A DNA stretch of 48,069 bases from an uncultured Eggerthellaceae bacterium (GCA_910580205.1 CAJTVP010000014.1:1-48069), one strand, 5' to 3'; counted from the stretch's first letter, positions 8,864 to 17,495 are shown. Notes: generated by a model from the sequence alone, not told the origin. Numbers and translations: made by a program.

Positions 8864-9130
8864 GTGAACGTCATCGTGCACCCACGAGTGATGGAACGTC
8901 ACCCGGAACTGACCCAAGAGGATGTGCTCAGCGCATGGGAGAACACGCTTGCATATCTTCCTCGACTGGGCGAAGACCCTGATCGGTATATCGCCGTCGG
9001 AGCGGACGCGCATGGACGGCTCATCGAAATGGTGGCATCCCACGCATCAAAGGGAACATGGGTCATATTCCATGCGATGACGCCACCCTCGAAAAAGACG
9101 CTGATCGAGCTGAAGCTGACAAGAAGGTGA
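8864..9130 (+). CDS. Probable toxin of a type II toxin-antitoxin pair
   Basis: An 88-residue basic protein, beginning with HPRVMERHPELTQEDVLSAW and ending with a beta-rich segment (RLIEMVASHASKGTWVIFHA, then KKTLIELKLTRR). Its size, position and layout resemble RelE/BrnT-type RNases, but I cannot name the family. GTG start with AAGGAGC eight bases upstream. The next gene begins five bases after its stop and encodes a ribbon-helix-helix protein, the usual toxin-then-antitoxin order of brnTA. The operator dyad just upstream supports joint autoregulation. An alternative is a conserved non-toxic actinobacterial family. Confidence 0.6.
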   Translation: MNVIVHPRVMERHPELTQEDVLSAWENTLAYLPRLGEDPDRYIAVGADAHGRLIEMVASHASKGTWVIFHAMTPPSKKTLIELKLTRR

Positions 9131-9135
9131 GTTTG

Positions 9136-9408
9136 ATGGGCAAGAAGAAGATGGATGAGCTGACTGGCATGTCCGTAGAGGAAATGGAATCCGTGGCGAA
9201 AACCTTTGAGGACGGAACCTGGGACCGGGCAGAATACGGCACTCCTCATGCAGGACGGCCTGCAGCATTCGGCGAGATCATGAAACCGGTGACCTTCAAA
9301 GAACCGCCGTCAGTCATCGCTGCCATAGATGAGCGCGCAGCCAAGCTGGGCTCTACGCGTTCTGATTATCTGCGGGACTTGGTGGCGCGGGATCTGGCGC
9401 TCGTCTAG
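9136..9408 (+). CDS. Probable ribbon-helix-helix antitoxin
   Basis: A 90-residue protein whose C-terminal 40 residues read as a CopG-like ribbon-helix-helix: a strand FKEPPSVIAAIDERAAKLGS followed by a helix TRSDYLRDLVARDLAL. The N-terminal half is acidic and likely wraps the toxin. Start: ATG at 9136 after AGAAGG, five bases past the stop of the upstream toxin-like gene; the longer frame from 9058 lies inside that gene. It should bind the palindrome at 8821-8851. No other helix-turn-helix candidate is near. Confidence 0.65.
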   Translation: MGKKKMDELTGMSVEEMESVAKTFEDGTWDRAEYGTPHAGRPAAFGEIMKPVTFKEPPSVIAAIDERAAKLGSTRSDYLRDLVARDLALV

Positions 9409-9415
9409 CCTCCAC

Positions 9416-9832
9416 CTAGGATGAAAAGTGACGAGTGCTTTTCATCCTATCGATCAGCGAAGCCAATCCCCGTTTGCGGGAAGAGAGCAGCTGCCTGCCT
9501 AGCACGCTCTCCTGCAAGAAAGCAGGTTCCCATCGCGCCAGCTCCTCCTGCGACACGCCCTCTGTCATGGAAGAGATCAAACCCAAGAACCCGCGCACGA
9601 TGAGCGCATCGCTCCAACCCTGCAGATGCACGCAGCCCTCATCCGTCCGCTCCACCGCCACCCACGCTTGTGCGGAACAGCCGCGAAGCAGCCGTTCGCT
9701 GATCCGCTCTGCCTCAGGAAGCTCATCCAACCCCCTGGCGAAGGAAAGCACGTACTCATGCTGCAGCACAGGATCATCCAAAACCGCCATGGCATCCATG
9801 AAAGCCTGTTCGCGCTCCTGCACCAAGCTCAC
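9416..9832 (-). CDS. sufE: SufE-like sulfur-acceptor protein
   Basis: A 138-residue protein of the SufE family, which takes persulfide sulfur from the cysteine desulfurase SufS. The sulfur-accepting cysteine is C52 in LLRGCSAQAWVAV, the place and context of the SufE active Cys, and the length is typical. GTG start overlapping the stop of the sufS gene by four bases (GTGA), so the two are translationally coupled. It is the last gene of the eleven-gene cluster starting with the 831-aa Moco enzyme. No sufBCD scaffold genes are nearby, so this pair may serve a dedicated sulfur-transfer step rather than general Fe-S assembly. Confidence 0.85.
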   Translation of the reverse strand: MSLVQEREQAFMDAMAVLDDPVLQHEYVLSFARGLDELPEAERISERLLRGCSAQAWVAVERTDEGCVHLQGWSDALIVRGFLGLISSMTEGVSQEELARWEPAFLQESVLGRQLLSSRKRGLASLIDRMKSTRHFSS

Positions 9833-11052
9833 GATGCAACCTCCAAGCGCTTGATCGTGCGCTTCAGGGCCTCCACAGCCCGTGCTATCTCCTCTTCGGT
9901 GTTGTAAAACGCCGTTGACATCCGGATCACGCCGTCATGGCCCAATGCCGAAACGTAAGGCTCTGCGCAATGATGACCCACGCGCACCGCCACCCCTTCA
10001 GCATCCAAGAACGCCGCCACGTCATAATGATGGCACCCATGCACCACGAAAGAGACAGCACCCACCTGGTCCTGTGGCCGCGCTGCGAACTGCACCTGCG
10101 GCACCGACGCAAGAGCATCAACCAACGATGCTGTGAGCACGCGCTCCCGTTCGGCCACATCATCCATGCCAACCTCTTCCAAGAACCTGACAGCCGCCGC
10201 CAAGCCAACGATGCCCATCACATTCGGCGTACCCGCCTCAAGGCGCGAGGGCAACCCGGAAAAGCTGGCCTCTTCGCAGGTGACCGCATCCACCATGCCG
10301 CCACCGAACCGAAGGGGGTGGACCAGCTCCAGGATCTCCCGCTTGCCAGCCAGCACGCCAACGCCGGTGGGTCCGCACATCTTGTGAGCGGAGAACGCGA
10401 TCAGGTCCACCTCCGTACCTGCAAGCGGTCGCAGGGCATGGCGCATGGATTGGGCCAGATCGGCCACCACTATCGCACCCGCGGCATGGGCGATCTTCGC
10501 CATCTCTGGCAAAGGGTTCACGCATCCGCTCACGTTCGAGGTGCCGCAAAGCGCCACTATCTTCGCGCGCCCATCCTCAAGCATGGAGTGGAACGCTTGC
10601 CCGTCAAGCTCCCCCTCAGATGTCACGGGCACCACCCGCAACTCCGCCCCCGTCTGCGCGCAAACGCGCTGCCAGGGGATGAGGTTCGCATGATGCTCCA
10701 TCTGAGTGGTGACGACCGCGCTCTCCCTGTCAAGCAAATGCGCCAGCCCGAACGCCACCATGGTGAGCGAATCCGTGGCGCCACTGGTGAACACCACCTG
10801 ATCCGAACTGGATGCGCCAAGGAAATCCGCTACGGCTCCACGCGCGTTCTCCAAGGATTCCGTCGCCTCCACGGAAAGCAGATGGCTCCCCCGGTGCACG
10901 TTCGCGTTCTCAAAGGTCAAATGGTGCTCCATGGCGCGGATCACAGGAATGGGCACTTGGGTGGTGGCCGCGTTGTCCAAATAGATGAGAGGGCGCCCGT
11001 TCATGGTCCGAGAAAGGAGCGGGAACGCATCACGGATCTCCGCCACATTCAT
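9829..11052 (-). CDS. sufS: Cysteine desulfurase, SufS type
   Basis: A 407-residue PLP enzyme that removes sulfur from cysteine to give enzyme-bound persulfide. Visible signatures are LIYLDNAATTQVP at the N-terminus, the His-containing QMEHHANLIPW, the PLP lysine in FSAHKMCGPTGVGVL, and the catalytic cysteine in RVGHHCAEP. Start: ATG at 11052 with AAAGGAG eight bases upstream; the 97 extra residues of the longer frame overlap the previous gene. It overlaps sufE by four bases and follows a carrier-protein-like gene by 38 bases. Being in a catabolic-looking Moco cluster without other suf genes is unusual. Confidence 0.9.
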   Translation of the reverse strand: MNVAEIRDAFPLLSRTMNGRPLIYLDNAATTQVPIPVIRAMEHHLTFENANVHRGSHLLSVEATESLENARGAVADFLGASSSDQVVFTSGATDSLTMVAFGLAHLLDRESAVVTTQMEHHANLIPWQRVCAQTGAELRVVPVTSEGELDGQAFHSMLEDGRAKIVALCGTSNVSGCVNPLPEMAKIAHAAGAIVVADLAQSMRHALRPLAGTEVDLIAFSAHKMCGPTGVGVLAGKREILELVHPLRFGGGMVDAVTCEEASFSGLPSRLEAGTPNVMGIVGLAAAVRFLEEVGMDDVAERERVLTASLVDALASVPQVQFAARPQDQVGAVSFVVHGCHHYDVAAFLDAEGVAVRVGHHCAEPYVSALGHDGVIRMSTAFYNTEEEIARAVEALKRTIKRLEVAS

Positions 11053-11090
11053 GAGCCGCTCCTTTTCCCCGGCGAATGCGCTGCTGTCCT

Positions 11091-11534
11091 TCATGGTATC
11101 AGCTGGCCCTCCATGAGGCAGGCCAGCTCTTCCACTGTTTTCGCGAAGGCCACCTGGAAGGGATCCAGCTTCACGCCGAAATCCTTCTGGATGGCCAGCA
11201 TCAGATAAGCGTGCTTCACAGCAGCGCTGTCCGCCCCGTCGCAATTGGATGCCGAATCCTGCAATGCAGCGGCTCCTGGCCCCAGCTCTTGCATCTTGCG
11301 AACGGATGCCGAGGACAGCTCTTCCAACGAACCGCTGGCGCAATCCTCACGTGTCACGTGGTATTTTGCGCGCACATAAGCATCCAGCGCATCCACCAGA
11401 CCGTCAGAGCTCAGCGCACCTTCGCGGGATGCGCGAACCGCCTCCTGGGCGATGTTGGCCGCCCGCCCTTTCGCAGCCAACAACCGCTGCACCACTTCGT
11501 CATTCATGGCATCCACAGCACGCCCCGACATCAT
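11091..11534 (-). CDS. Protein with an acyl-carrier-protein-like C-terminal half
   Basis: A 147-residue acidic protein. The C-terminal part reads GADSAAVKHAYLMLAIQKDFGVKLD followed by TVEELACLMEG, matching by eye the second half of acyl or peptidyl carrier proteins: GADS with its phosphopantetheine serine, helix II, FGV, and the TVEELxxLM helix. The N-terminal 90 residues are helical and unassigned. The ATG overlaps the stop of the FucI-like gene (TGATG), so the two are coupled, and sufS follows after 38 bases. Whether the serine is modified is unknown. A degenerate carrier acting only as a protein partner, as ACP does for mitochondrial Nfs1-ISD11, is an alternative. Confidence 0.6.
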   Translation of the reverse strand: MMSGRAVDAMNDEVVQRLLAAKGRAANIAQEAVRASREGALSSDGLVDALDAYVRAKYHVTREDCASGSLEELSSASVRKMQELGPGAAALQDSASNCDGADSAAVKHAYLMLAIQKDFGVKLDPFQVAFAKTVEELACLMEGQLIP

Positions 11535-13063
11535 CAGGCCAAGACCGGTTCCAGCCCCAACCGTTTCGCGATGAACGCCAGATCCTCTCCATAGTCCCCA
11601 TAGATGAGCGGCAGATGCAACCCGAACGTCACCTGCTTCTGGAAGAAGTCTTGTTCGTCGGCCACACGGAACACGAAGCCGTTGTTGCAGTTGTCCGTGT
11701 CGAACCCGATGCCCGCCACGATGGTGCCGCGCCCGATGAACATCTGCGTGAGGTCTGATGAGATGCGGCACATCGTGATGACCTGACCCTTGTCCTGGTC
11801 GAAGTCATGGCGCTCCACTGCGCCGAACCCAGCATCAAGGGCGAAATGGCGCAGCTCATAGTCGTCCTTGCAGTCAAGCCCATGGAAGCAGCGAGTGGGC
11901 GTGGAGTGGGATGTGATGTAAAGATCGTCCGTGCCCCCCTCTATCTCCACCGCGTATTTCGGATCCGCCCAGTTGAGCGTGCCGTCCGGCAGCTTCGGCA
12001 GCGGCAGCGTGTTGCCCATGTACGCCGCCTTCCCCGAAAGCGCCATCTCCAAGATCATGCACAGGACCGTGGTCACATCGTATTCGCATGCGGATCCCAC
12101 GCCGCGCTCCAGATTCAAGGAATGCGTGAGGCAGAACGTGAATTGCTGTTCGTTGAGGCGGCGCGTGGAGCAAGAATCCGGACACGGCGCGGAGAACCCG
12201 GCGCAGTCGTAGTAGTCCATGAGCTTGTCCACCGTTTTGTACGCTTTGAACGAGTTGATCACGTACTGCCGCTCGATCTGACACGCCTGCGCGCCGCCCA
12301 TGAGCTCATCGGCCTGCGCTTCGCACCACGCCAGATCCTCATCGGTCAGATTCATGGTCTTGCGGCCCGGCGTGGTGTGATTGCCGCCTTCCGGCAGCGG
12401 CTCCATCATATCCATGAGCTCATGGATGTTCACGAATCGGAAGTTCGTGCCCAGCTTGTCGCGCACTTGCGTCAGGCTGTCGAAGGTGTCCGTGCCGCCC
12501 ACCATGGCCTTCGTGCCGTCGAAGCGCGGCGCCAACAGGATGTTCGCCGTGCGCACCGCCTTCTCCGCACGCACGTCCAGCATCTTGCGCTTGAGCTCCG
12601 GCCAATCAAGAGCGAAGACCACGTCCGCCCCTCGGCGCACGCTGGAGCCGAAGCACAGCTGCCCGAACATCTTGAACGGGTTCGCTGCGATGGGCTTTTT
12701 CGTGCGCAACGCGAACTCTTCGATGAGGGTGTTCGTGCCGAATGCGGTGTTGATGAGGTAGAAATCCGCCTTCTGATCATCAGCCAGCATCTCTTCGAAC
12801 CAGGCCTCCTTGATGTCCCAGTCATCCGTTGAGCGGATGATCACCGGATCAAGGACGCAGAAGCGGTCATCGTTCGCAAGGTTGAACTGGATGGCCTTTT
12901 GGAACCCCTCATAGATCTTGCCATTGATGAGCGCGTCGAACCCTAGTTCAAGCGCCTCTCCGCTCGCCATGCGGCACGGACCCTCGTAATAGTATTGATG
13001 CTCCATGCTGAAGAAGATCGGTTTGACGTAGAGCTTGACGTCTTCAACGGTTCGCACAGTCAT
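11534..13063 (-). CDS. L-fucose/L-arabinose isomerase-fold protein
   Basis: A 509-residue protein resembling the FucI/AraA sugar-isomerase family and its uncharacterised relatives. The C-terminal half carries SCSTRRLNEQQ, then RGVGSACEYDVTTVLCMILE with LSGKAAYMGN, close to the ACEGDV...SGKPxFxGN block of that family, and a later TSHSTPTRCFHG that can give the metal-binding His. E and D of CEYD and this His fit the Mn-binding triad. Its neighbours are not sugar genes: a DHA2 exporter overlaps it by four bases upstream and a carrier-like gene overlaps downstream. The substrate is more likely a hydroxylated ring or ketone than a pentose; this is inference. Confidence 0.65.
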   Translation of the reverse strand: MTVRTVEDVKLYVKPIFFSMEHQYYYEGPCRMASGEALELGFDALINGKIYEGFQKAIQFNLANDDRFCVLDPVIIRSTDDWDIKEAWFEEMLADDQKADFYLINTAFGTNTLIEEFALRTKKPIAANPFKMFGQLCFGSSVRRGADVVFALDWPELKRKMLDVRAEKAVRTANILLAPRFDGTKAMVGGTDTFDSLTQVRDKLGTNFRFVNIHELMDMMEPLPEGGNHTTPGRKTMNLTDEDLAWCEAQADELMGGAQACQIERQYVINSFKAYKTVDKLMDYYDCAGFSAPCPDSCSTRRLNEQQFTFCLTHSLNLERGVGSACEYDVTTVLCMILEMALSGKAAYMGNTLPLPKLPDGTLNWADPKYAVEIEGGTDDLYITSHSTPTRCFHGLDCKDDYELRHFALDAGFGAVERHDFDQDKGQVITMCRISSDLTQMFIGRGTIVAGIGFDTDNCNNGFVFRVADEQDFFQKQVTFGLHLPLIYGDYGEDLAFIAKRLGLEPVLA

Positions 13064-14460
13064 GATGAAATCCCTTCCTTGTTGCTTTCTTCTTTACGGA
13101 ACGAGGAACCGACCCCTGTTCCAACGACGATCAAGCAGAGCAGCGCCATCAGGCCGGAGAAACCGAGCACTGCGTGGTAACCCGCGCCTGCGAACGAGCT
13201 TTCCGCCAGCGTCACGATCAGAAAGACCATGACAGCAGTGGCCAAAGACGCGGAGATCTGCCGACTCATGATGAGCGTGGCGGACCCATCCGCCGTGAGC
13301 CCCTGCTTTCCCAGCACCCCCAGACCGTAGGCCGTGGTGGTGGGGATGAGCGACGTCAACCCTATGCAGCGCAGCGTCTGGAAAAGCGCAGGCACCCAGA
13401 GCGGCGCGTCCAACGGCACCAGCGCGATGCCCACCGCACCCACGCTCAGGAAGATGCCGCCGAAGATGGCCACCTTGCGCGCACCGAACCTATCCGTGGC
13501 CACGCCCGCTCCGGGCTCGAACACAAGCGCCGCGAACGCGCCAGGGAACAGCACGAATCCCGCCTCCAGCGTGGTATGGCCCGCGCCGTCGATCAACGTG
13601 AGCGGGATGATGAGCGTCATGCCCACGAAACAGGCGTACAGAAGGCACTGCGCCAACAAGCTCACCCGGTATTCCCGGTGCTTGAAGATCCCCAAGTTGA
13701 TGAGCGGGCGGCTCATCCGCTTCTGGCGCTTCACGAACACGACCAAGCACGCCACGCCCACTGCCACGGAAAGCCACACGAGCGGGCTTGCCAACGCTTC
13801 GTTCGCCGCTGCCGTGAATCCCAAGAGAAGGCCGCCGAACCCGACCGTGGACAGGAGCAGGGACGCGCCATCCAAACGAGCCGCTGGCTCCTCCGCTTCC
13901 TTCTCGCGCACGATCAGGAGCGTGGCCGCCACCAAAATGGCTGAAGCCACCACCAAGATCAGGAACATGAACCGCCACCCAGCGAACTGGCAAAGCGCCC
14001 CTCCCAGGGTGGGACCGATGTTCGGCGCGAACCCCAAGGAGATGCCCGCGATGCCCATAGCGGTCCCATGGCGTCCTTCGGGAAAGCGCGTCATGGCGAT
14101 GGTCTGGAGCAGTGGCATGAGCACGCCCGTGGCGAGCGCCTCCAGAACACGCCCGATGATGAGCATGGCGAAGTTCACTGCGCCCAGATCGCACAAGGAA
14201 CCAGCCAGGTAGAACGTGAATGAGAACAGCATGAGCGCCTTGATGGAGAAGCGCCGCTGCAAAAAAGACGCCAAGGGCACAGCAGCGCCCATGGCGAAGA
14301 TGTAGATGGTGGTGAGCCATTGCCCCCACCCGATATCAGTGTGCAGATCTTCCAGCACCACGGCAGCCACGGTATTGAGCGCCGTCTGCGTCATGCCGCC
14401 AAGACCGGTGCCCACCACCACGATGGCGAACAGAGCCCAGGTGTACGCCCCTACGCGCAT
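13060..14460 (-). CDS. MFS transporter, DHA2 (EmrB/QacA-like) family
   Basis: A 466-residue membrane protein with about 14 hydrophobic helices. Diagnostic segments are WGQWLTTIYIFAMGAAVPLA in the second helix, the GRVLEALATGVLMPLLQT motif C-like region, and GWRFMFLILVV. DHA2 members usually export drugs or metabolites by proton antiport. The stop overlaps the ATG of the FucI-like gene by four bases, and its own start is one base after the small Cys-motif gene's stop, so it is tightly inside the cluster. It is the cluster's second carrier and may export a product or a toxic intermediate. The substrate is unknown. Confidence 0.85.
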   Translation of the reverse strand: MRVGAYTWALFAIVVVGTGLGGMTQTALNTVAAVVLEDLHTDIGWGQWLTTIYIFAMGAAVPLASFLQRRFSIKALMLFSFTFYLAGSLCDLGAVNFAMLIIGRVLEALATGVLMPLLQTIAMTRFPEGRHGTAMGIAGISLGFAPNIGPTLGGALCQFAGWRFMFLILVVASAILVAATLLIVREKEAEEPAARLDGASLLLSTVGFGGLLLGFTAAANEALASPLVWLSVAVGVACLVVFVKRQKRMSRPLINLGIFKHREYRVSLLAQCLLYACFVGMTLIIPLTLIDGAGHTTLEAGFVLFPGAFAALVFEPGAGVATDRFGARKVAIFGGIFLSVGAVGIALVPLDAPLWVPALFQTLRCIGLTSLIPTTTAYGLGVLGKQGLTADGSATLIMSRQISASLATAVMVFLIVTLAESSFAGAGYHAVLGFSGLMALLCLIVVGTGVGSSFRKEESNKEGISS

Positions 14461-14461
14461 C

Positions 14462-14809
14462 TCAGCTCACCCCTGGTGGCTTGATCCCGCGGGCGCTCAG
14501 CACCGCATCCATGTCATCCAACCCCAGCTCCTTGCAAGCGGTGGACACGCCCGGCGTGGCGCCAGTGGACGCGTCAACTTCTTCGCCGGTTTCCGCAACG
14601 CCATCGGACGCAGCAGCATCAGCAGGCATTCCGGGCGGAGCGGGGATCTCTGGCGCAGACGCGCTGCCCCGGTCCATCTCTTTGGCCTTGGAGGCCATAT
14701 CAGTGGCATGGGAGGAAGCATCCGCTTCCTCCCATGACGAACGTGCATCTATCTGAGCGCAGAGACCACAGCTGACGCATACCTCGCACCGTGTTCCCCA
14801 CGGACCCAT
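14462..14809 (-). CDS. Small protein with N-terminal Cys motif and acidic low-complexity middle
   Basis: A 115-residue protein of unknown function. Its start, MGPWGTRCEVCVSCGLCAQI, has CxxCxxCxxC spacing able to bind one metal or Fe-S cluster. The middle is Ala/Ser/Glu/Pro-rich, and the end, LGLDDMDAVLSARGIKPPGV, could form a helix. It starts four bases after the upstream MFS stop with a weak ribosome site, and ends one base before the DHA2 start. The Cys block resembles that of the small zinc-ribbon protein at 3932-4144 beside the first Moco enzyme. Only one such block is present, so it is not a normal ferredoxin. Confidence 0.6.
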   Translation of the reverse strand: MGPWGTRCEVCVSCGLCAQIDARSSWEEADASSHATDMASKAKEMDRGSASAPEIPAPPGMPADAAASDGVAETGEEVDASTGATPGVSTACKELGLDDMDAVLSARGIKPPGVS

Positions 14810-14813
14810 GGAA

Positions 14814-16325
14814 CTATTTCTCGTCCGCAGGCTTCTCAGCCGTCTCAGAGGCAGCAGCCTCCACCTTGGGAGCGTCAGGCTTGCCTGCGCCCGCCTTCGC
14901 CGCTTCCATCTTCTTCTTGGCCGGCTTCACGCCCAGAGACAGGATGATGCCCACAACGCCCACGGGCACGAGCGCCCAGAAGGCCAGCATCGGATCCACG
15001 TGGATGCCCTGACCGATGGCCTCTTGCACCGCAGCGCCGATGGCCGGACCGAAATCAGCCGGCGTGCCGCCACCAGCCATCACGGCCTGTTTGGCGTTGA
15101 TGGCCACGTTGGATGCCGCCGTCAGCCCCTCATTGAACGGCGCCAGCACGTAGCTCGTGGCGATCTGACCAGCGTACTGGCCGAGCGTGAGCAAAGACAG
15201 GCCGAAGGCCACCGCGGTCTGGCCGCCCATGTAGACGAACGTGGGAACCATCGGGCGGCAGCATGCGTTCAGCATCATGTTGCCGATGCAGAAGAAGATC
15301 ACGTATGGGATGAAGAACTGAGCCTGGAACGCCAGGGCAGAGCAGATGGTCAGGCCAGTGATGCCCACCACCACGCAGATGTACTTCTGGTTGCGCGGCG
15401 TCTTGTCCAGGATGAAGCCGCCGATGGGCGCCAGCGCGCCGCAGGCTACGATGAGACCGCCCCAAAGTCCTGCCGTAGTGGCATCCCAGCCGAATCCGCC
15501 CAGGGCCTCAGGGGTTTGCAGCCACGTCTTCAGGTACTGGGAGAACGCGTAGTTCATGTAATTGAAGATGGCGAACATGATGATGAGGCACCAGAGCTGA
15601 CGGCTCTTGAAGAACTTGAGCACCTCTTTGAGCGGTTTGCGCTCAGGGGAGACCTGGGAGCGCTCGTTCTCGCGGGGAGCGCGGAACACCACCGCGAAGA
15701 TGATGGCGCAGATGACCACGAGAGCGCACCAGAACCACTGCAGGTTCGCGATGGACTGGCCCATCATGTTGTACACGCCGTCATTCACGAAGTTGGACAG
15801 GAAGATGCCGATGGGCGCCCAGCATGACCAGATGGCCATGGCGCGGCCGCGCGTGGCATCCGGGAACCAGATGGACACGCAGGTGGGACCGGACACCACC
15901 GTGGTGGACAGGCCCAGACCCAAGATGAAACGACCCGCCAGGAACACATAGAAGTTGCTGCCCACGGTGGCGGCGCTGATGATGGTGCCCAGGATAGCCA
16001 GCCCCATGCCGATGAGCGTGCCCGTCTTCGCGCCCCACTTGCGGACGATCCACGTGGTAGGGAGCGCCATGATCAAAGCGCCGATAGGCACGAGCCCCAT
16101 GACGTTGGAGAGCAGCCCGAAGTTCGCCGGATTCTGGAACAGCGGATTGTTCGCCGCCAGCCAGTTCTTGAACACCGGGAAGGTCACGCCTGGCAGCCAC
16201 ATCCACGCGAAGACGATGGCTACTGCTGCCAGAAGTGACACGATCAGACACGGCCACGCGTATGACGGCGTCTTCTCTACGGGCTTGTCCGCAGCGGCGA
16301 CGGCCGCAGCATTCGGATTTGACAT
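14814..16325 (-). CDS. MFS transporter (OFA-like), second cluster
   Basis: A 503-residue inner-membrane carrier with twelve predicted helices and a long Lys/Ala/Glu-rich C-terminal tail (EAAKAGAGKPDAPKVEAAAS). Family marks include VRKWGAKTGTLIGMGLAI after helix 2 and PIGGFILDKTPRNQKY after helix 8. Start: ATG at 16325 with AGAAAGGA seven bases upstream; the frame extends six codons to a GTG without support. It lies about 110 bases after the amidohydrolase gene. It shares layout and several short motifs with the carrier of the first Moco operon, so it is the likely importer of this cluster's substrate. Confidence 0.85.
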   Translation of the reverse strand: MSNPNAAAVAAADKPVEKTPSYAWPCLIVSLLAAVAIVFAWMWLPGVTFPVFKNWLAANNPLFQNPANFGLLSNVMGLVPIGALIMALPTTWIVRKWGAKTGTLIGMGLAILGTIISAATVGSNFYVFLAGRFILGLGLSTTVVSGPTCVSIWFPDATRGRAMAIWSCWAPIGIFLSNFVNDGVYNMMGQSIANLQWFWCALVVICAIIFAVVFRAPRENERSQVSPERKPLKEVLKFFKSRQLWCLIIMFAIFNYMNYAFSQYLKTWLQTPEALGGFGWDATTAGLWGGLIVACGALAPIGGFILDKTPRNQKYICVVVGITGLTICSALAFQAQFFIPYVIFFCIGNMMLNACCRPMVPTFVYMGGQTAVAFGLSLLTLGQYAGQIATSYVLAPFNEGLTAASNVAINAKQAVMAGGGTPADFGPAIGAAVQEAIGQGIHVDPMLAFWALVPVGVVGIILSLGVKPAKKKMEAAKAGAGKPDAPKVEAAASETAEKPADEK

Positions 16326-16433
16326 GATGATCCTTTCTTTCACCGCGCTCCGGAAGATCCGAAGCGCCTGTTGTACGGTGGGGCGCTGACCGGAAGGCGC
16401 GCCCCGCCTGATCTTGAGAAACGGAAAAGGTCC

Positions 16434-17495
16434 TTACAGGTTGAACAGCCGCGCCGCGTTGCCGCCCAGGATGAGCTTGCGATCCTCTTCGGTGATGTCC
16501 AGCTCATTGATGGCGCCCACGCTCTTCGCCATCCACTCGTAGAACACCGGGAAGGAAGAGCCCAGCAGGATGTGGTCGGCGCCGCAGACCTTCACCGCGC
16601 ACTCCAGCTCGTCTTTGCCCCAGCTCATAGGATGGGTGGAGTCGAAGTAGATGTTGTTCTGCAGGTAACGCTCGTAGTCCTCGCGCGTGATGTTGGTGGC
16701 CAGACGATTCATGGCTTCCTTCTTCTGCTTGGAGATGTGAGGCGCCATGATGTCCTTCAGCGCGAACCAATTGCCGCCGAACATGGTGTGCACGAACTTG
16801 AGATTCGGGAACTCGTCGAACATGCCGGAGTACAGCTCACGCCCAACGGCTGCGGCCTGAACATGGATGCGGCCGAGCTCGCGGCGCAGCGGCGTGTAAT
16901 CAGCGAAGCGCTCGAACACGCTCTGGCCGGGAGTGTGATGGATGACCGCCGGGATCTTGTGATCGTTGATGTATTTCATGTAGGGCTTGAACAGCGGGTC
17001 ATCCAGGAACTTGTTGCCGTAAGAGCAGGCCAGCTGCACGCCCACCATGCCCAGCTCCTCAACGCAGCGCTTGAGCTCGTCGATGTCCTCCGGACGGCCC
17101 CAGGGCGGCACGACGGCGTTGGCCACCAGGCGGCCACCGGACTTCTTGCACATATCCGCTGCCTGGTCGTTGACCTCCTTGCAGATCTCCAGCGGCAGCC
17201 ACTCCTGCCACACGGGCATGCGCAGCATGGCGATGTCAACGCCCACCTCATCCATGGCCTGCAGCTTCGCCTCCAGCGTGTAGTCGCCCTCAACGTAGTT
17301 CAAGATCTCCTGGCCGTCTTCGGTGGCCACGACCACCTGGTCATGCTTGCCATCCGGCGTCTTGGTGACATAGGTCTTGATGCCGAAGGTGATGGGGGCC
17401 GAATACAGGAACCCGTTCAGGATCTTCTTGTTCGTGAACAGATCCGTCGGCAAGAAATGCATGTTGTCGTCGATGATCTTGAAGTCTTCTGCCAT
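16434..17495 (-). CDS. Amidohydrolase-superfamily protein, ACMSD/aromatic-decarboxylase-like
   Basis: A 353-residue TIM-barrel enzyme of the amidohydrolase-2 group, whose members decarboxylate aromatic or related acids (ACMSD, gamma-resorcylate and 5-carboxyvanillate decarboxylases). Recognisable blocks are VGVDIAMLRMP, GRLVANAVVPPWG, AVIHHTPGQSVFERFADY, LKFVHTMFGGNW, DSTHPMSWG, ADHILLGSSFPVF and the final LILGGNAARLF. Metal-site residues deviate: the N-terminal HxH becomes DNMH, and the usual late Asp of GSDxP is Ser (GSSFP). The active site may be remodelled or metal-poor. Strong start: AAGGAGG before the ATG at 17495. Its place beside a Moco enzyme and two carriers suggests decarboxylation before or after the Moco step. 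Confidence 0.8.
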   Translation of the reverse strand: MAEDFKIIDDNMHFLPTDLFTNKKILNGFLYSAPITFGIKTYVTKTPDGKHDQVVVATEDGQEILNYVEGDYTLEAKLQAMDEVGVDIAMLRMPVWQEWLPLEICKEVNDQAADMCKKSGGRLVANAVVPPWGRPEDIDELKRCVEELGMVGVQLACSYGNKFLDDPLFKPYMKYINDHKIPAVIHHTPGQSVFERFADYTPLRRELGRIHVQAAAVGRELYSGMFDEFPNLKFVHTMFGGNWFALKDIMAPHISKQKKEAMNRLATNITREDYERYLQNNIYFDSTHPMSWGKDELECAVKVCGADHILLGSSFPVFYEWMAKSVGAINELDITEEDRKLILGGNAARLFNL

